Assembly (NCBI GenBank): GCA_964577985.1
Contig: CAZOAR010000004.1
Span: 15,296-79,295 of the forward strand
Source of the DNA: CAZOAR01 sp964577985
GTDB lineage: Bacteria > Gemmatimonadota > CAZMKB01 > CAZNLH01
DNA length: 64,000 nt
Direction: 5' to 3'
The notes below the pieces were generated by a model, which was not told the DNA's origin, did not search any database, and saw only the letters and a program-made list of their open reading frames with translations. Below are positions 34,215 through 43,010 of the stretch, in pieces. How positions within the stretch are numbered: position 1 is the stretch's first letter; every line of letters starts with the position of its first letter. The position numbers and the translations under genes were made by a program.

Positions 34215-34306
34215 CGAACCATCACCATTTCACACGGTATTCCACGCTCGACAAGGTCCGCCCTCGCCTGGAAGAGACTTATCCGCACTCGCGGTGCACA
34301 ACGCAT
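34211..34306 (-). CDS. Candidate 31-aa ORF coupled to queE
   Basis: ATG at 34306 to a TGA that overlaps the queE ATG (ATGA). The peptide starts MRCAPRVRISLFQARADLVE; the composition is protein-like, with a plausible helix. No good Shine-Dalgarno is visible, only GAG near the ATG, and I know no family. It may be a genuine small gene, a decayed gene end, or chance. It fills part of the 170 bases between queD and queE; the rest, 34307-34383, shows nothing I can name. Confidence 0.25.
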   Translation of the reverse strand: MRCAPRVRISLFQARADLVERGIPCEMVMVR

Positions 34307-34383
34307 ATTCTCGATCGTTACGGGAGGGAGCGGGAGGGGCTATGTCTGAGCGGGGTGAATGCCGGTTTCTCTGCGCAACAGCT

Positions 34384-34749
34384 TCATTCCCGGTAAGACG
34401 CCCACTCATCGCCGGTCTCCTCGACTCTCACCTCGACCATCTCCACTCCCGCGGGAAGCTCTGGCTTCAGCCTGTTGTAGAGATACCTGGCGATGTTCTC
34501 TGCGGTAGGATTGATTTCCTGAAATGGCTCAAGGCTGTTCAGGTGCTTGTGGTCGAGCTGCATAATATGTTTGTTGAGACATTCTCGAAGCAGTCTGAAG
34601 TCCATGCCCATGCCGGACGCGTCAATGTCCTTGACCTCCACAACGGTTGAGACACCCCAGTTGTGTCCGTGAAGAGAAGCGCAGTCACCCGCATAACCCC
34701 GGAGTTCGTGAGACGAAGAGAACGATGAACGCACACTTATCCTATACAC
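34384..34749 (-). CDS. queD: 6-carboxy-5,6,7,8-tetrahydropterin synthase QueD
   Basis: QueD converts dihydroneopterin triphosphate to 6-carboxytetrahydropterin, the first committed step to preQ0. The start is a GTG at 34749 that overlaps the smc stop by 8 bases, giving 121 aa, the usual size; the frame further upstream lies inside smc and is not QueD-like. Zinc ligands are in SSSHEL and LHGHNW, the catalytic Cys in AGDCASLHGH, and the partner residues in LDHKHLN and VRVEET. Confidence 0.93.
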   Translation of the reverse strand: MYRISVRSSFSSSHELRGYAGDCASLHGHNWGVSTVVEVKDIDASGMGMDFRLLRECLNKHIMQLDHKHLNSLEPFQEINPTAENIARYLYNRLKPELPAGVEMVEVRVEETGDEWASYRE

Positions 34750-37700
34750 TTGCTCCCTCTTGCTCCCTGGCGTTACCCCGGCTGCCGTCTGCCACTCTCC
34801 TGCCGTCACCGTCGAGGGTGACCGACACGACCTTCGAGACACCCGGCTCCTCCATCGTCACTCCATACAGACAATCCGCGGCGCTCATTGTCTTCTTGTT
34901 ATGCGTCACCACTATGAACTGGGTCTTGCCCCTGAACTTCACGAGCATATCTATCAACCTGTCAACATTGGTATCATCGAGCGCAGCGTCTGCTTCGTCC
35001 AGGATACAGAAAGGGCTCGGCCTCACCTGGTATATCGCAAACAGCAGCGCCAGCGCCGTAAGAGCCCTCTCCCCACCGGACATGAGGTCGACTGACTCCG
35101 CTCGTTTGCCGAACGGCTGGGCTGCCATCTCGATCGGGCATTCGAGCGGATCGCCATCGTCTGCCATGATAAGATCGGCCTTCCCTCCCCTGAAAAGGAG
35201 GCGGAACGTCTCCCGGAAGTTCTCTCTGACCAGGCCGAATGTCTCGAGGAACCTCTCCCTTGCGGTACGGTTGATCTGTCTGATGGCCTTCTCGAGAGAT
35301 TCCTTCCCTTCAATCAGATCGTCTCTCTGCGTGCGAAGGAGATCGAGCCTTTCCTCTTCTCCCTCATACTCCTCAAGCGCGACGAAGTTCACGTGACCAA
35401 GATGTGCGAGTTTCTCCTTCAGCCCCTGGAGTTCATGTTTGAGTTCTCCCGTGCGTTGCGCATCCACATTCTCCGGGAGGACGATTTCATCGAGGCTGAT
35501 CCCATACTTCTCACCCATCCGGTCCTTCAACGAGAGGATCAGGTTATTGACATCGTTTTCTTCCAGTTCAAGACGGCGTATCTCGCTCGATCTGCCGTCC
35601 ATTTCCATTCGCAAATCGCCCATTGCAGCATCTTTCCTGTCCAGCTCTGTCCTGGCGAGCCGGATTTCCACTTCCCCGGCCGAGAGCTCTAACTCAACCT
35701 GCTCTGCATCGGAAGCAACTGCGAGTCTTTTCCCTTCCGCATCGCCTATTTCCTCATCGAGTCTGCCGAGCTCTTCCTCGATAGCCGCCTGTTCCTCCGC
35801 GAGACGGCAGGATAGCTCCTCCCTCGCCTTCAATTCTTTCTCTATTCTCTCCGCTCTCCTGTCCATCTCCGACAGGGAAGCCTTCAAAGAGGCGTCTTCC
35901 ACCCTCGCCCGTCCGAGGTCACCATCCAGGACGTCCCTCCGCTCTCTCACGTAATTCAGCTCCCCCCCGGGCTCCGCTTCTTCTCGCGTTTCTCCGCCGG
36001 CGCCTTCGGTTGTCGCAAGCGCGTCCATGAGATCACGCTTTTCCCGCTCTTTCGACCTGCACATGGATACGACCCTCTGCAACTCCTCTTCCATATGACT
36101 GATTTCGCTCTGCAGAAAATCCTCTTCCCGCGCCAGTCCCAGCAGAACATTTTCCTTCTCTCTGAGGGACAGCGTCTCTTCCGCCGATCTCCTTTCCAGC
36201 TTCTCGTGTTCGCTCACGGCGTCCACCAGGATCTGATTCAGCCTGCGATGGTCTGTCTCGACCTTTTCGAGCGCACGCTTCAGAGACACTGATTCACGCT
36301 TGAGCCCCTCGATCGCTCTCGATCTTTCGACAAGTAGAGGGCTCTTATTCCCGTCTTCTCCTCCCCAGAGCACGAATCTATCCTTCAGGAGGCTCCCGTC
36401 GAGCGACACGAGCCTCGCTTCAGCCTTAATGTAAGCTTCCACGTCCTCGCCGGCCGACGGAGGCGGGACTATCCATAGATCTCCCAGGAGCAGGTCTCTC
36501 AGAGCGTTCAGCTCAGGCTTGCAGCTTACAACGTCCGAACCGATGGCTATGACCCAGGAGGGCAGCCTTGGCATTCTTCTTTCATTCATGGTCCGGATCA
36601 TTTCGAGGGATAGAAAAGACGCCACTCCTTTTCCATGAGACCTCAGATGGTTGATCGCCCTCATCGCGGCCATGTTGTCGACCGTAACAATCATCTTCAA
36701 AAAGGACAACAAACCCGTCTCGATGGCTCTGGCAAACTTACGGTCTATCTCGAAAAGCTCCCCCACGGGTCCGAGGATGCCCGGAAAATCATCCTTCGAG
36801 CGCATGATTTCAGAGACTCCCCCCGGATATCCCTCATAATCTTCCCGCCACTTTCTGCGCAGCTCCAGTTGAGACAGGACGTTGTCCAGGTGAAGCTGCT
36901 GCTTCCCCGCCTCGCGGTCGGAGGCGTCCCTGCGTTCGGATATCTTCTCCCTGAGCGCAGACAGCTTCTCGAGCTTCCCGGACATGTTCGCGACTATTGT
37001 CCTCAACTCCTGAACCTCGGAGGAAAAACTCACCTTTTCTCCGCCGGCTGTGGTTATCTTCTCCCTCTTATCTGCCAGTTGAGCCTCAAGTCGATCTCTC
37101 TTCTGGAAGAGTGAGCTGTTTTCATTGTCGAGCGCACTCAACCTGGCCTTTATCTCGGCAATCGCCTCGAGTTTCCTGATTCTCTTCTCTTCTGCCAGTC
37201 GGTATCGTTCCGACTCGCTACGGAGCTCTGCCTCGGCTTTTCCTCTCTCTGCCTCCAGCTCCCGCAGGAGACTGGAAAGTTCCTCAAGTCGATTCACACC
37301 TTTCGCTTTTTCCCGGGCGAGTTCGTCCCTCTCCTCGAGGAGTGCCTCTCTCGAATCCCTCGCCTCGGCAGCCTCCACAACGACCCTGTCCATCCGCTCA
37401 CGTCTGTGGACACATCTCTCCTTCAGTACAACCAGCCGCTCATCCAGCAGTTTAATATCAAGCGAGCGGCTCTTGAGCCTCTCACGGATCTCTTTCAGTT
37501 TCTCCTCTTTCGAAATCAGATCCGATTTTCCCTCGCGAAGATCCGCTTCGAGGCCCTGCATCGTCGCAAGGGCTTTCTCTTTCCTGTTCTCCAGTTCTTC
37601 CAGCCTGGTGCCTACCGCTTTCTCCTTTGCGTCAAGCTCTCCACGTTTCAACCCGGCGAGAAGGATCTCGACTTCTTTCTCGCGCACCTTGTACGCCTTG

Positions 37701-38344
37701 TGTCGTCGCGCCTTGCCGACATGTCGCTTCAATCCCCTGACGGAGTGCTCCACCTCATCGAAGAGCACCTGGATCTGTTCGAGATCAAGGCGCGTCTTCT
37801 CCAGTTTTCTCTGCGCAAGTCGTCTTCTATCCTTGTATTTCACCACGCCCGCCGCTTCTTCGAGGATCCGCCGCCTTTCATCGCTCTTCCCGTTCAGGAT
37901 CGCGTCGATCATCTTCTGCTCTATCAGAGAATACGCGTCCTTGCCCACACCGATGTCGAGAATAAGGTCCACGACATCCTTCAGCCGACATTCGCTGTTG
38001 TTGATCCTGTACTCGCTCTCTCCCGAACGGAAAAGCTTTCTCGAGATATTGACTTCCTGATAAGGGAGTGATATGAGCCCGTCATCATTCTCGAAGGATA
38101 TGACAACTTCGGCCAGGTTTAGCGGCCTTCTCGTCCGGGTCCCTTTGAAGATCGTATCGTCCATTCTCTGACCGCGAAGCACCCTCGGGTTCTGCTCTCC
38201 CAGTACCCACCTGATCGCGTCGGCTACGTTGCTCTTTCCACAGCCATTCGGGCCGACAATAGCCGTTATACCCTCACCGAAATCGAGCGAGACTTTCCTG
38301 TAGAACGACTTGAACCCGCTTACTTTGATGCTCTTCAAGATCAT
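34742..38344 (-). CDS. smc: Chromosome segregation protein SMC
   Basis: SMC is the condensin ATPase. The 1200-aa protein has an N-terminal Walker A (IVGPNGCGKSNVADAIRWVLGEQ), long coiled coils (about 170-500 and 670-1010), a hinge region near 520-640 (GYPGGVSEIMRSKDDFPGILGPVGEL), and the C-terminal signature MSGGERALTALALLFAIY with Walker B FCILDEADAALDD. Length is in the normal range. The start overlaps the stop of the SPOR-domain gene (ATGA), and the stop overlaps queD. No scpA or scpB is in the window. Confidence 0.97.
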   Translation of the reverse strand: MILKSIKVSGFKSFYRKVSLDFGEGITAIVGPNGCGKSNVADAIRWVLGEQNPRVLRGQRMDDTIFKGTRTRRPLNLAEVVISFENDDGLISLPYQEVNISRKLFRSGESEYRINNSECRLKDVVDLILDIGVGKDAYSLIEQKMIDAILNGKSDERRRILEEAAGVVKYKDRRRLAQRKLEKTRLDLEQIQVLFDEVEHSVRGLKRHVGKARRHKAYKVREKEVEILLAGLKRGELDAKEKAVGTRLEELENRKEKALATMQGLEADLREGKSDLISKEEKLKEIRERLKSRSLDIKLLDERLVVLKERCVHRRERMDRVVVEAAEARDSREALLEERDELAREKAKGVNRLEELSSLLRELEAERGKAEAELRSESERYRLAEEKRIRKLEAIAEIKARLSALDNENSSLFQKRDRLEAQLADKREKITTAGGEKVSFSSEVQELRTIVANMSGKLEKLSALREKISERRDASDREAGKQQLHLDNVLSQLELRRKWREDYEGYPGGVSEIMRSKDDFPGILGPVGELFEIDRKFARAIETGLLSFLKMIVTVDNMAAMRAINHLRSHGKGVASFLSLEMIRTMNERRMPRLPSWVIAIGSDVVSCKPELNALRDLLLGDLWIVPPPSAGEDVEAYIKAEARLVSLDGSLLKDRFVLWGGEDGNKSPLLVERSRAIEGLKRESVSLKRALEKVETDHRRLNQILVDAVSEHEKLERRSAEETLSLREKENVLLGLAREEDFLQSEISHMEEELQRVVSMCRSKEREKRDLMDALATTEGAGGETREEAEPGGELNYVRERRDVLDGDLGRARVEDASLKASLSEMDRRAERIEKELKAREELSCRLAEEQAAIEEELGRLDEEIGDAEGKRLAVASDAEQVELELSAGEVEIRLARTELDRKDAAMGDLRMEMDGRSSEIRRLELEENDVNNLILSLKDRMGEKYGISLDEIVLPENVDAQRTGELKHELQGLKEKLAHLGHVNFVALEEYEGEEERLDLLRTQRDDLIEGKESLEKAIRQINRTARERFLETFGLVRENFRETFRLLFRGGKADLIMADDGDPLECPIEMAAQPFGKRAESVDLMSGGERALTALALLFAIYQVRPSPFCILDEADAALDDTNVDRLIDMLVKFRGKTQFIVVTHNKKTMSAADCLYGVTMEEPGVSKVVSVTLDGDGRRVADGSRGNAREQEGASV

Positions 38345-40095
38345 GGATGGAAGCCTTCCCGGGCGATCAATTTACACTTGATATCCTTCTCCGCGAGCAA
38401 CTCTTCGACGACCACGGACTGACGCTCGTTCTCAAAGGCACCTACGTAGAGATAAAAAGGTCCTTCCTCACCACCCGACCAGATGGTGTAAGGATCCAGT
38501 CCCGGCTCCTCGATCATCTTACGTGCCTCTTCTGCCCCTTCCATCGAATCGAACTCTCCAAGAAGACAGGAAAGCCGTGAAGAGATTACCCTGCCTTCCG
38601 TGAATTCGCTCCTGACGGAAATCTCTTCGAGGATGGTCTCCGCCTCCGACTTCTCGCTGTAATACCCCGTCATCAGACGCGTCCAGCGACCTATACCCGT
38701 TATCTCGACCGGCACCAGATAGGCATCGAACCCGGCCTCCTGGAGAGCCATTCTCCCCTTCTCAGCCGCTGCTTGATTTTTGTACGAGGCAAGTACGAGC
38801 GAATATGGAAGGGGCTTGACCTGCCGGGAGGGACTACCCATGACATTCTCCGCCACCTGGCCGGTCGAGGCGGATGGCGACTCAGGAGCGGCCTCCGTTC
38901 CATCGAATCCCCCTGCAGAAGAGGCTTCAGAACCGACCTGGCTGGTCGCCGCGTCCCGCCCCGGCTCAACCGGAGAGAATACGCCCTGGTTGTACATCAC
39001 CCATCCAACAAACAATAGAGGTATGACAATGAGAAGCACGATCCATGACCTCCTGCCCGTGGCCACCTCACTTTCCCTCTCAGCACTGTTCGCTTCGCCC
39101 CCTTCTATCCCTGCACCCACGGCCTCAGCCACCTGTTCACCCAGCTCCTCTCGTTCAACTTCCTCTCCCCCTCCTGTCCCGCCGCTCGATTCATCCTCCC
39201 TCTCATTACCACCCGCGACGCCGCTTTCTCCACTCCCCACATCCGGTTCTGCGTCGGCGGCCACATCTTCAGCGTGTCCATCCTTTTCCATGAATGACTC
39301 TCCCCGGGATACAACGGAAACAGTCTCCTCCTCGGGGACTGTTTCGTCCACTCCTCCACTTTCCTCGACATATTGAGGTTGAACCTTCTTGAACGGGTAT
39401 TCCAGCGGATTCGTCCAGATCACACCGACCACGTCCGACTTCCGTTTGACCTTCCTGAGCTCTTTCCTTACCCATCTGTTGATCTTCTCTCCACTCGAGA
39501 AAAGGAGGAGAACTCCATCGACCTCAGGCATCAGCTCGCTGAGGTCAAATCCCTTTCCGGTGCCTGCATAGATCAACCCGACCACTCCAGGCGGAATCAA
39601 CCGGTCGAGTGTGCTGCTCCATCCAAGCACTGAGAGTACATCGTCGGGGTCAGTCAGCAACCTCCCCGAGGGTATGAATTTCAGCTCCGGGACACCCGTA
39701 TCTCTTATGACATCCTCGGCATCGGTCCCCTTGAGGAGGTACTCAACCATGCCGGGGTTCCTGTCGACGTGGAAGACATCGTGCAACGCAGGCTCCTTCA
39801 TGTCGAGATCGACGAGATATGTGACCAGATCTTCCGATGCAAGCGTTATCGCGAGATTGGCAGCGACTCGCCTCGATATCGAGGGGTCGCAATTCACGTT
39901 CATGAACAGTATCCTGAAGAGGGGTGTATCCCTCTCCGTGAAGAGGCGATAAAACATCTTGGTATATGGTTCGACCAGGCGTGACTCTGTCGATTCAACT
40001 ATGAGCGGGAGGTCGTGCACAGCGCCCGTGCCTTTCGCGGGGACATAGACCTCAAAGAAAGCGGCCTGCGGGTACATCTTCCACAGTAGCCTCAT
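38341..40095 (-). CDS. Degenerate BY-kinase/MinD-like protein fused to SPOR domains
   Basis: A 584-aa protein from the ATG at 40095, chosen for GGAGGTGA seven bases upstream. Residues about 60-240 follow the bacterial tyrosine kinase/MinD fold: strand RILFMNV, a helix ending VAANLAITLA, then YLVDLDMKEPALHDVF (D96, D98, the Walker A' position) and NPGMVEYLLKG. The Walker A GK[ST] is absent (CDPSISRR instead) and the IIDTPP-like Walker B is lost, so ATP hydrolysis is unlikely. An acidic low-complexity linker (250-345), one membrane helix (350-369), and two SPOR-like repeats (about 429-505 and 505-584) follow. SPOR domains bind denuded peptidoglycan at division sites. It overlaps smc by ATGA. 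Confidence 0.75.
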   Translation of the reverse strand: MRLLWKMYPQAAFFEVYVPAKGTGAVHDLPLIVESTESRLVEPYTKMFYRLFTERDTPLFRILFMNVNCDPSISRRVAANLAITLASEDLVTYLVDLDMKEPALHDVFHVDRNPGMVEYLLKGTDAEDVIRDTGVPELKFIPSGRLLTDPDDVLSVLGWSSTLDRLIPPGVVGLIYAGTGKGFDLSELMPEVDGVLLLFSSGEKINRWVRKELRKVKRKSDVVGVIWTNPLEYPFKKVQPQYVEESGGVDETVPEEETVSVVSRGESFMEKDGHAEDVAADAEPDVGSGESGVAGGNEREDESSGGTGGGEEVEREELGEQVAEAVGAGIEGGEANSAERESEVATGRRSWIVLLIVIPLLFVGWVMYNQGVFSPVEPGRDAATSQVGSEASSAGGFDGTEAAPESPSASTGQVAENVMGSPSRQVKPLPYSLVLASYKNQAAAEKGRMALQEAGFDAYLVPVEITGIGRWTRLMTGYYSEKSEAETILEEISVRSEFTEGRVISSRLSCLLGEFDSMEGAEEARKMIEEPGLDPYTIWSGGEEGPFYLYVGAFENERQSVVVEELLAEKDIKCKLIAREGFHP

Positions 40096-40265
40096 CCCTT
40101 CACCTCCCAGGAATATCTTTTTCCTTGACCTGTGCAGTGGATTTTTCATTGTCGTTAACCTCGCCTCTGAGATTTGATGCCACGAAACTGAAGACAATGA
40201 GAAACAACTGAATAACTAATGATCACCACCCCTCGTGCCGGCACGTGCCCGACTCCGCCGAATGA

Positions 40266-41336
40266 CTATGCACTCACGGGCCTCATCACGCTCCTCAGAT
40301 ATTCTCCGAGAGAGCCCACGGGAAGTTCTTTTCCCTTCACGACAAAGGGGCTGATCCCTTTGATTCGATTCAGCGAGAGCCTGCGGACCTCCTCCTCACG
40401 TACTATTGCAACCACATTTCCGCCGATCGAGGCCATCAAGAGTGCAAAGCCGATGTTATTCGTCAGGACGCAGTGGCATTCCTTCATGATGGAGGCGATC
40501 TTGGCTATCGTCTCCCTCGGCAGAACAATCACGTCATACGTTGGAAGATCCTCCCAGACGGAGCTGGAAATCCTGTTCTGCGCGAGGAGTATCTTCTTGG
40601 AAGGCAGCGTGTTGAGGTTCTTGAGGAGATTGGTCAACGTATCGTGGTTTGAGATGACCCCCTCCCTGCTGTCGTCGAGAAACACCCCGAGCAATTGATC
40701 CCTTTCTGGTTGCACGCTCAATCCGATGGTCTTCCACACCGTATTCACCCGGGCTTCTTCGCCTGGTAGATGGTAGATGTTATCCCCGGGATGAATATCG
40801 AGTATACTGAAAAGCGACCACATCCTGTGCAGAAAGGGCTTGTTCTCCTTCTCAGACCTGACCGATATGGAGTATTTGAAGACCTTCGCGGGATCATAGA
40901 AACCGAGGGTTATCGAGGCTCCCGAGAGCGTAACGGGAAGATAGGTCTCAAGGTTATGTCGGTAAGACAAGTCTATGGCAATATCGAACGATTCCGCTCT
41001 CAGTTGATCTACAAGGTCTCTCAATGACCGGCTGAAGGGATTCCTGGATCTGTTATCATAAAAGAAGAGTCTGTTGGTCCAGTAATCGCCTTCTATAACA
41101 CTGCTGTACTCGCCGGGCGTGACTACGGCCACAGAGGCTGAGGGGTATCTCTTGCGCATACCTCTGATGAAAGAACGAGAGAGAATCAGGCTGGCGAGTC
41201 CGCGTTCCGGGACAAAGACGAGCTTCCTGGCGGATTCCAGATCTCGAGCAAGAGAAAAAGCGCCATCAGGCCCTTCCGAGCCCAACAGGCGTTGATACGT
41301 CCCCATTAAAGCCTGATATACCAGCGTTCTTCCCAT
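40266..41336 (-). CDS. GT9-like (heptosyltransferase-type) glycosyltransferase
   Basis: A 356-aa protein with the two-domain GT-B pattern of ADP-heptose:LPS heptosyltransferases (GT9). Visible elements include a first-domain strand ARKLVFVPERGLASLI, FDIAIDLSYRHNLETYLPVTLSGA, and a second-domain DVIVLPRETIAKIASIMKECHCVLTNNIGFALLMASIGGNVVAI, which matches the usual SSPMHLAAALG-like donor-site region in altered form. That site lacks the usual D-S-G and ligand residues, so donor specificity or activity may differ. It has its own promoter upstream and precedes the SPOR-smc run by 170 bases. It probably acts on a cell-surface glycan at the inner membrane. Confidence 0.7.
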   Translation of the reverse strand: MGRTLVYQALMGTYQRLLGSEGPDGAFSLARDLESARKLVFVPERGLASLILSRSFIRGMRKRYPSASVAVVTPGEYSSVIEGDYWTNRLFFYDNRSRNPFSRSLRDLVDQLRAESFDIAIDLSYRHNLETYLPVTLSGASITLGFYDPAKVFKYSISVRSEKENKPFLHRMWSLFSILDIHPGDNIYHLPGEEARVNTVWKTIGLSVQPERDQLLGVFLDDSREGVISNHDTLTNLLKNLNTLPSKKILLAQNRISSSVWEDLPTYDVIVLPRETIAKIASIMKECHCVLTNNIGFALLMASIGGNVVAIVREEEVRRLSLNRIKGISPFVVKGKELPVGSLGEYLRSVMRPVSA

Positions 41337-41371
41337 CTCCGGAGATCAAAAGGTTTATTTAGCACGGTATT

Positions 41372-41400
41372 AGACTACAAGTCACCCGACTGTTTGTCAA
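41372..41400 (-). promoter_or_regulatory. Candidate promoter of the GT9 gene
   Basis: Minus strand TTGACA (41400-41395), 17-nt spacer, TAGTCT (41377-41372). The -35 is perfect; the -10 keeps only the first two and last bases of TATAAT. Confidence 0.5.
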
Positions 41401-41460
41401 CGATTTTCCTGCCGCGGCACGCCGCTATTCCAGATGTCCGGTTCGGGAGAGTCACACCAC

Positions 41461-41513
41461 ATAAAAAGGGAGACTGAGATATCTCGAAGCAATATCGAGA
41501 CAACCAGTCTCCC
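41461..41513 (-). terminator. Intrinsic terminator of the DUF362 gene
   Basis: Minus strand: outer 9-bp stem GGGAGACTG/CAGTCTCCC (41513-41505 with 41476-41468), an inner 6-bp stem TCTCGA/TCGAGA (41500-41495 with 41487-41482), and a TTTTTAT tail (41467-41461). Confidence 0.78.
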
Positions 41514-41519
41514 CTCGAT

Positions 41520-41546
41520 CCTTGAAGGTGGGGGACACCCTCAAGG
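41520..41546 (-). other. Second stem-loop upstream of the terminator
   Basis: CCTTGA/TCAAGG (41520-41525 with 41541-41546) closes a stem that also pairs GGTG with CACC around a 5-nt loop. It lies between the DUF362 stop and its terminator and could protect the 3' end of the mRNA. Confidence 0.5.
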
Positions 41547-41615
41547 TGATATGCTGAAATCAGTCTCTCCGCTTTTCCCTGGCGGTGGCATCCCGGGCGA
41601 CCGTGGCATACGCCG

Positions 41616-42719
41616 CTATGTCAGATCGAGCTCTACATAGTCGATGTTGGAATAATTGCCATTGCCGTCCCTGTGTTCATGAACCCCCAGATGGTGATAG
41701 TCCATCGCGTCGTGCAGGTAGAAGTGGGACAGGAGGGGTATTCCCCGATACTCCTGCTCGGCGATAAGGTAGTCTATCATCACCGATTCGGTGGCCACCG
41801 GGTCCTGCCCTACAAAAATGCTGTTCGGGGTCGGGCCTCCCGGGAACGTCTCCCACTGCTGCGGGGGACCGTATGGCCCGCCATTATATACTCCCCACAG
41901 CGCGTCACCGACTATCAGCCTGGTCTTGTTGTGGATGTTAGGCGTGGCATTCAGATCGCTCAGGTTGTAATCGATTGGTGAGTGAAGATTAGCTGGACCC
42001 GGTTTCGTCGTCCCGAAGTGATTCTTGAAACCCATGGTGGCCAGAACGAAAATATGATCCTTGAAGAGCGAGAGATCGATAACGTGGCTGGCCTGGGTCA
42101 GCACCTTCGGACAATACTGTGTAGCAATATTGCGAAACTCTATCGGGGCATCGTAATCCGCCGCCGCGAGAGGGTCGCCAGTCTGGACGAAGTTGACGTT
42201 CCAGTTTACCCTGTCACGAATTCGCCACTGATAGATGGGCCGGGAACAGTCGTAGACATAGATGTCCCCCGGGGGGATTCCCAGGATATCAATCAACCCG
42301 TGCAGTACAGCGTTTATGCTGGGCGCGGTCGCATCTATTTCGTTGCTCTGATTCGAATAGTTGTTGCAGTTGATCTTGATCGCGAATTTTCCCCGGACCT
42401 GGTTACGCCCTCCGAGCAACTTAGTCCATGCTGCAAGGTCCGTGTTGGCCGCCATCAATTGCCTGACACCCTGGAGCAGCATTCTCCTGACCCGGGTCTC
42501 ATCGACAAAGTCGAAGTAGTAGTTTGATGAGTAATCCCACCATGTGGCATTAGCATCATAGCTGCGGACAACCCTTGGGAGAGTCCTCTTTCTTCCCGGG
42601 ACTTTCTGCTCGAGAGCACCGAGCCCGAGAGCCATCCCGACTGCCGCCCTGGATGAACTCCCTATGAATTCACGCCTGCTTATGCCGTTACGATTTCCGG
42701 AACTCTTCTTCTCTCCCAT
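41616..42719 (-). CDS. Tat-exported DUF362 family protein
   Basis: A 367-aa protein starting at the ATG at 42719, which puts the twin-arginine motif (ISRREFIGSSSRAAVGMALGLGAL) near residue 15. An in-frame TTG at 42770 would add 17 residues before the Tat signal. The mature part has DUF362 features (AIKINCNNYS, GDALWGVYNG, FVGQDPVATESVMIDY). DUF362 proteins are uncharacterised, and many bind iron-sulfur clusters; no Cys-rich cluster motif is obvious here. Export in folded form suggests a cofactor. It has a strong promoter and a strong terminator, so it is a single-gene unit. Confidence 0.82.
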   Translation of the reverse strand: MGEKKSSGNRNGISRREFIGSSSRAAVGMALGLGALEQKVPGRKRTLPRVVRSYDANATWWDYSSNYYFDFVDETRVRRMLLQGVRQLMAANTDLAAWTKLLGGRNQVRGKFAIKINCNNYSNQSNEIDATAPSINAVLHGLIDILGIPPGDIYVYDCSRPIYQWRIRDRVNWNVNFVQTGDPLAAADYDAPIEFRNIATQYCPKVLTQASHVIDLSLFKDHIFVLATMGFKNHFGTTKPGPANLHSPIDYNLSDLNATPNIHNKTRLIVGDALWGVYNGGPYGPPQQWETFPGGPTPNSIFVGQDPVATESVMIDYLIAEQEYRGIPLLSHFYLHDAMDYHHLGVHEHRDGNGNYSNIDYVELDLT

Positions 42720-42785
42720 ACGCTGCTCACGTCCTTTCAGCTGGAATATCAGGAACAGGCTTCCGAACAAGACGATTCGATAAGC

Positions 42786-42814
42786 ATTTTACCATAAAAA
42801 GGGAATATTGTCAA
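42786..42814 (-). promoter_or_regulatory. Strong sigma70-type promoter of the DUF362 gene
   Basis: Minus strand TTGACA (42814-42809), 17-nt spacer, TAAAAT (42791-42786): a perfect -35 and one mismatch in the -10. The start would be near 42780, about 60 bases before the ATG. The 42815-43010 stretch upstream shows no gene I can support. Confidence 0.8.
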
Positions 42815-43010
42815 CCAGAAGTTGAACAGGTGTCGATCAGCAACCTGGAGGCGACATACGACATCATACCGCAACTCACTGTGCAGATTTCAGTTGCGGA
42901 CTCCGCCGAGCAATATCCTTGTGACGAGTGATATCCGTTTCACGGCGCGAGTCCCGGCTCAGTCAGGATATGAACGTTGGAATACCAGCCCCTCTGCTTG
43001 AGAGTCCTGT

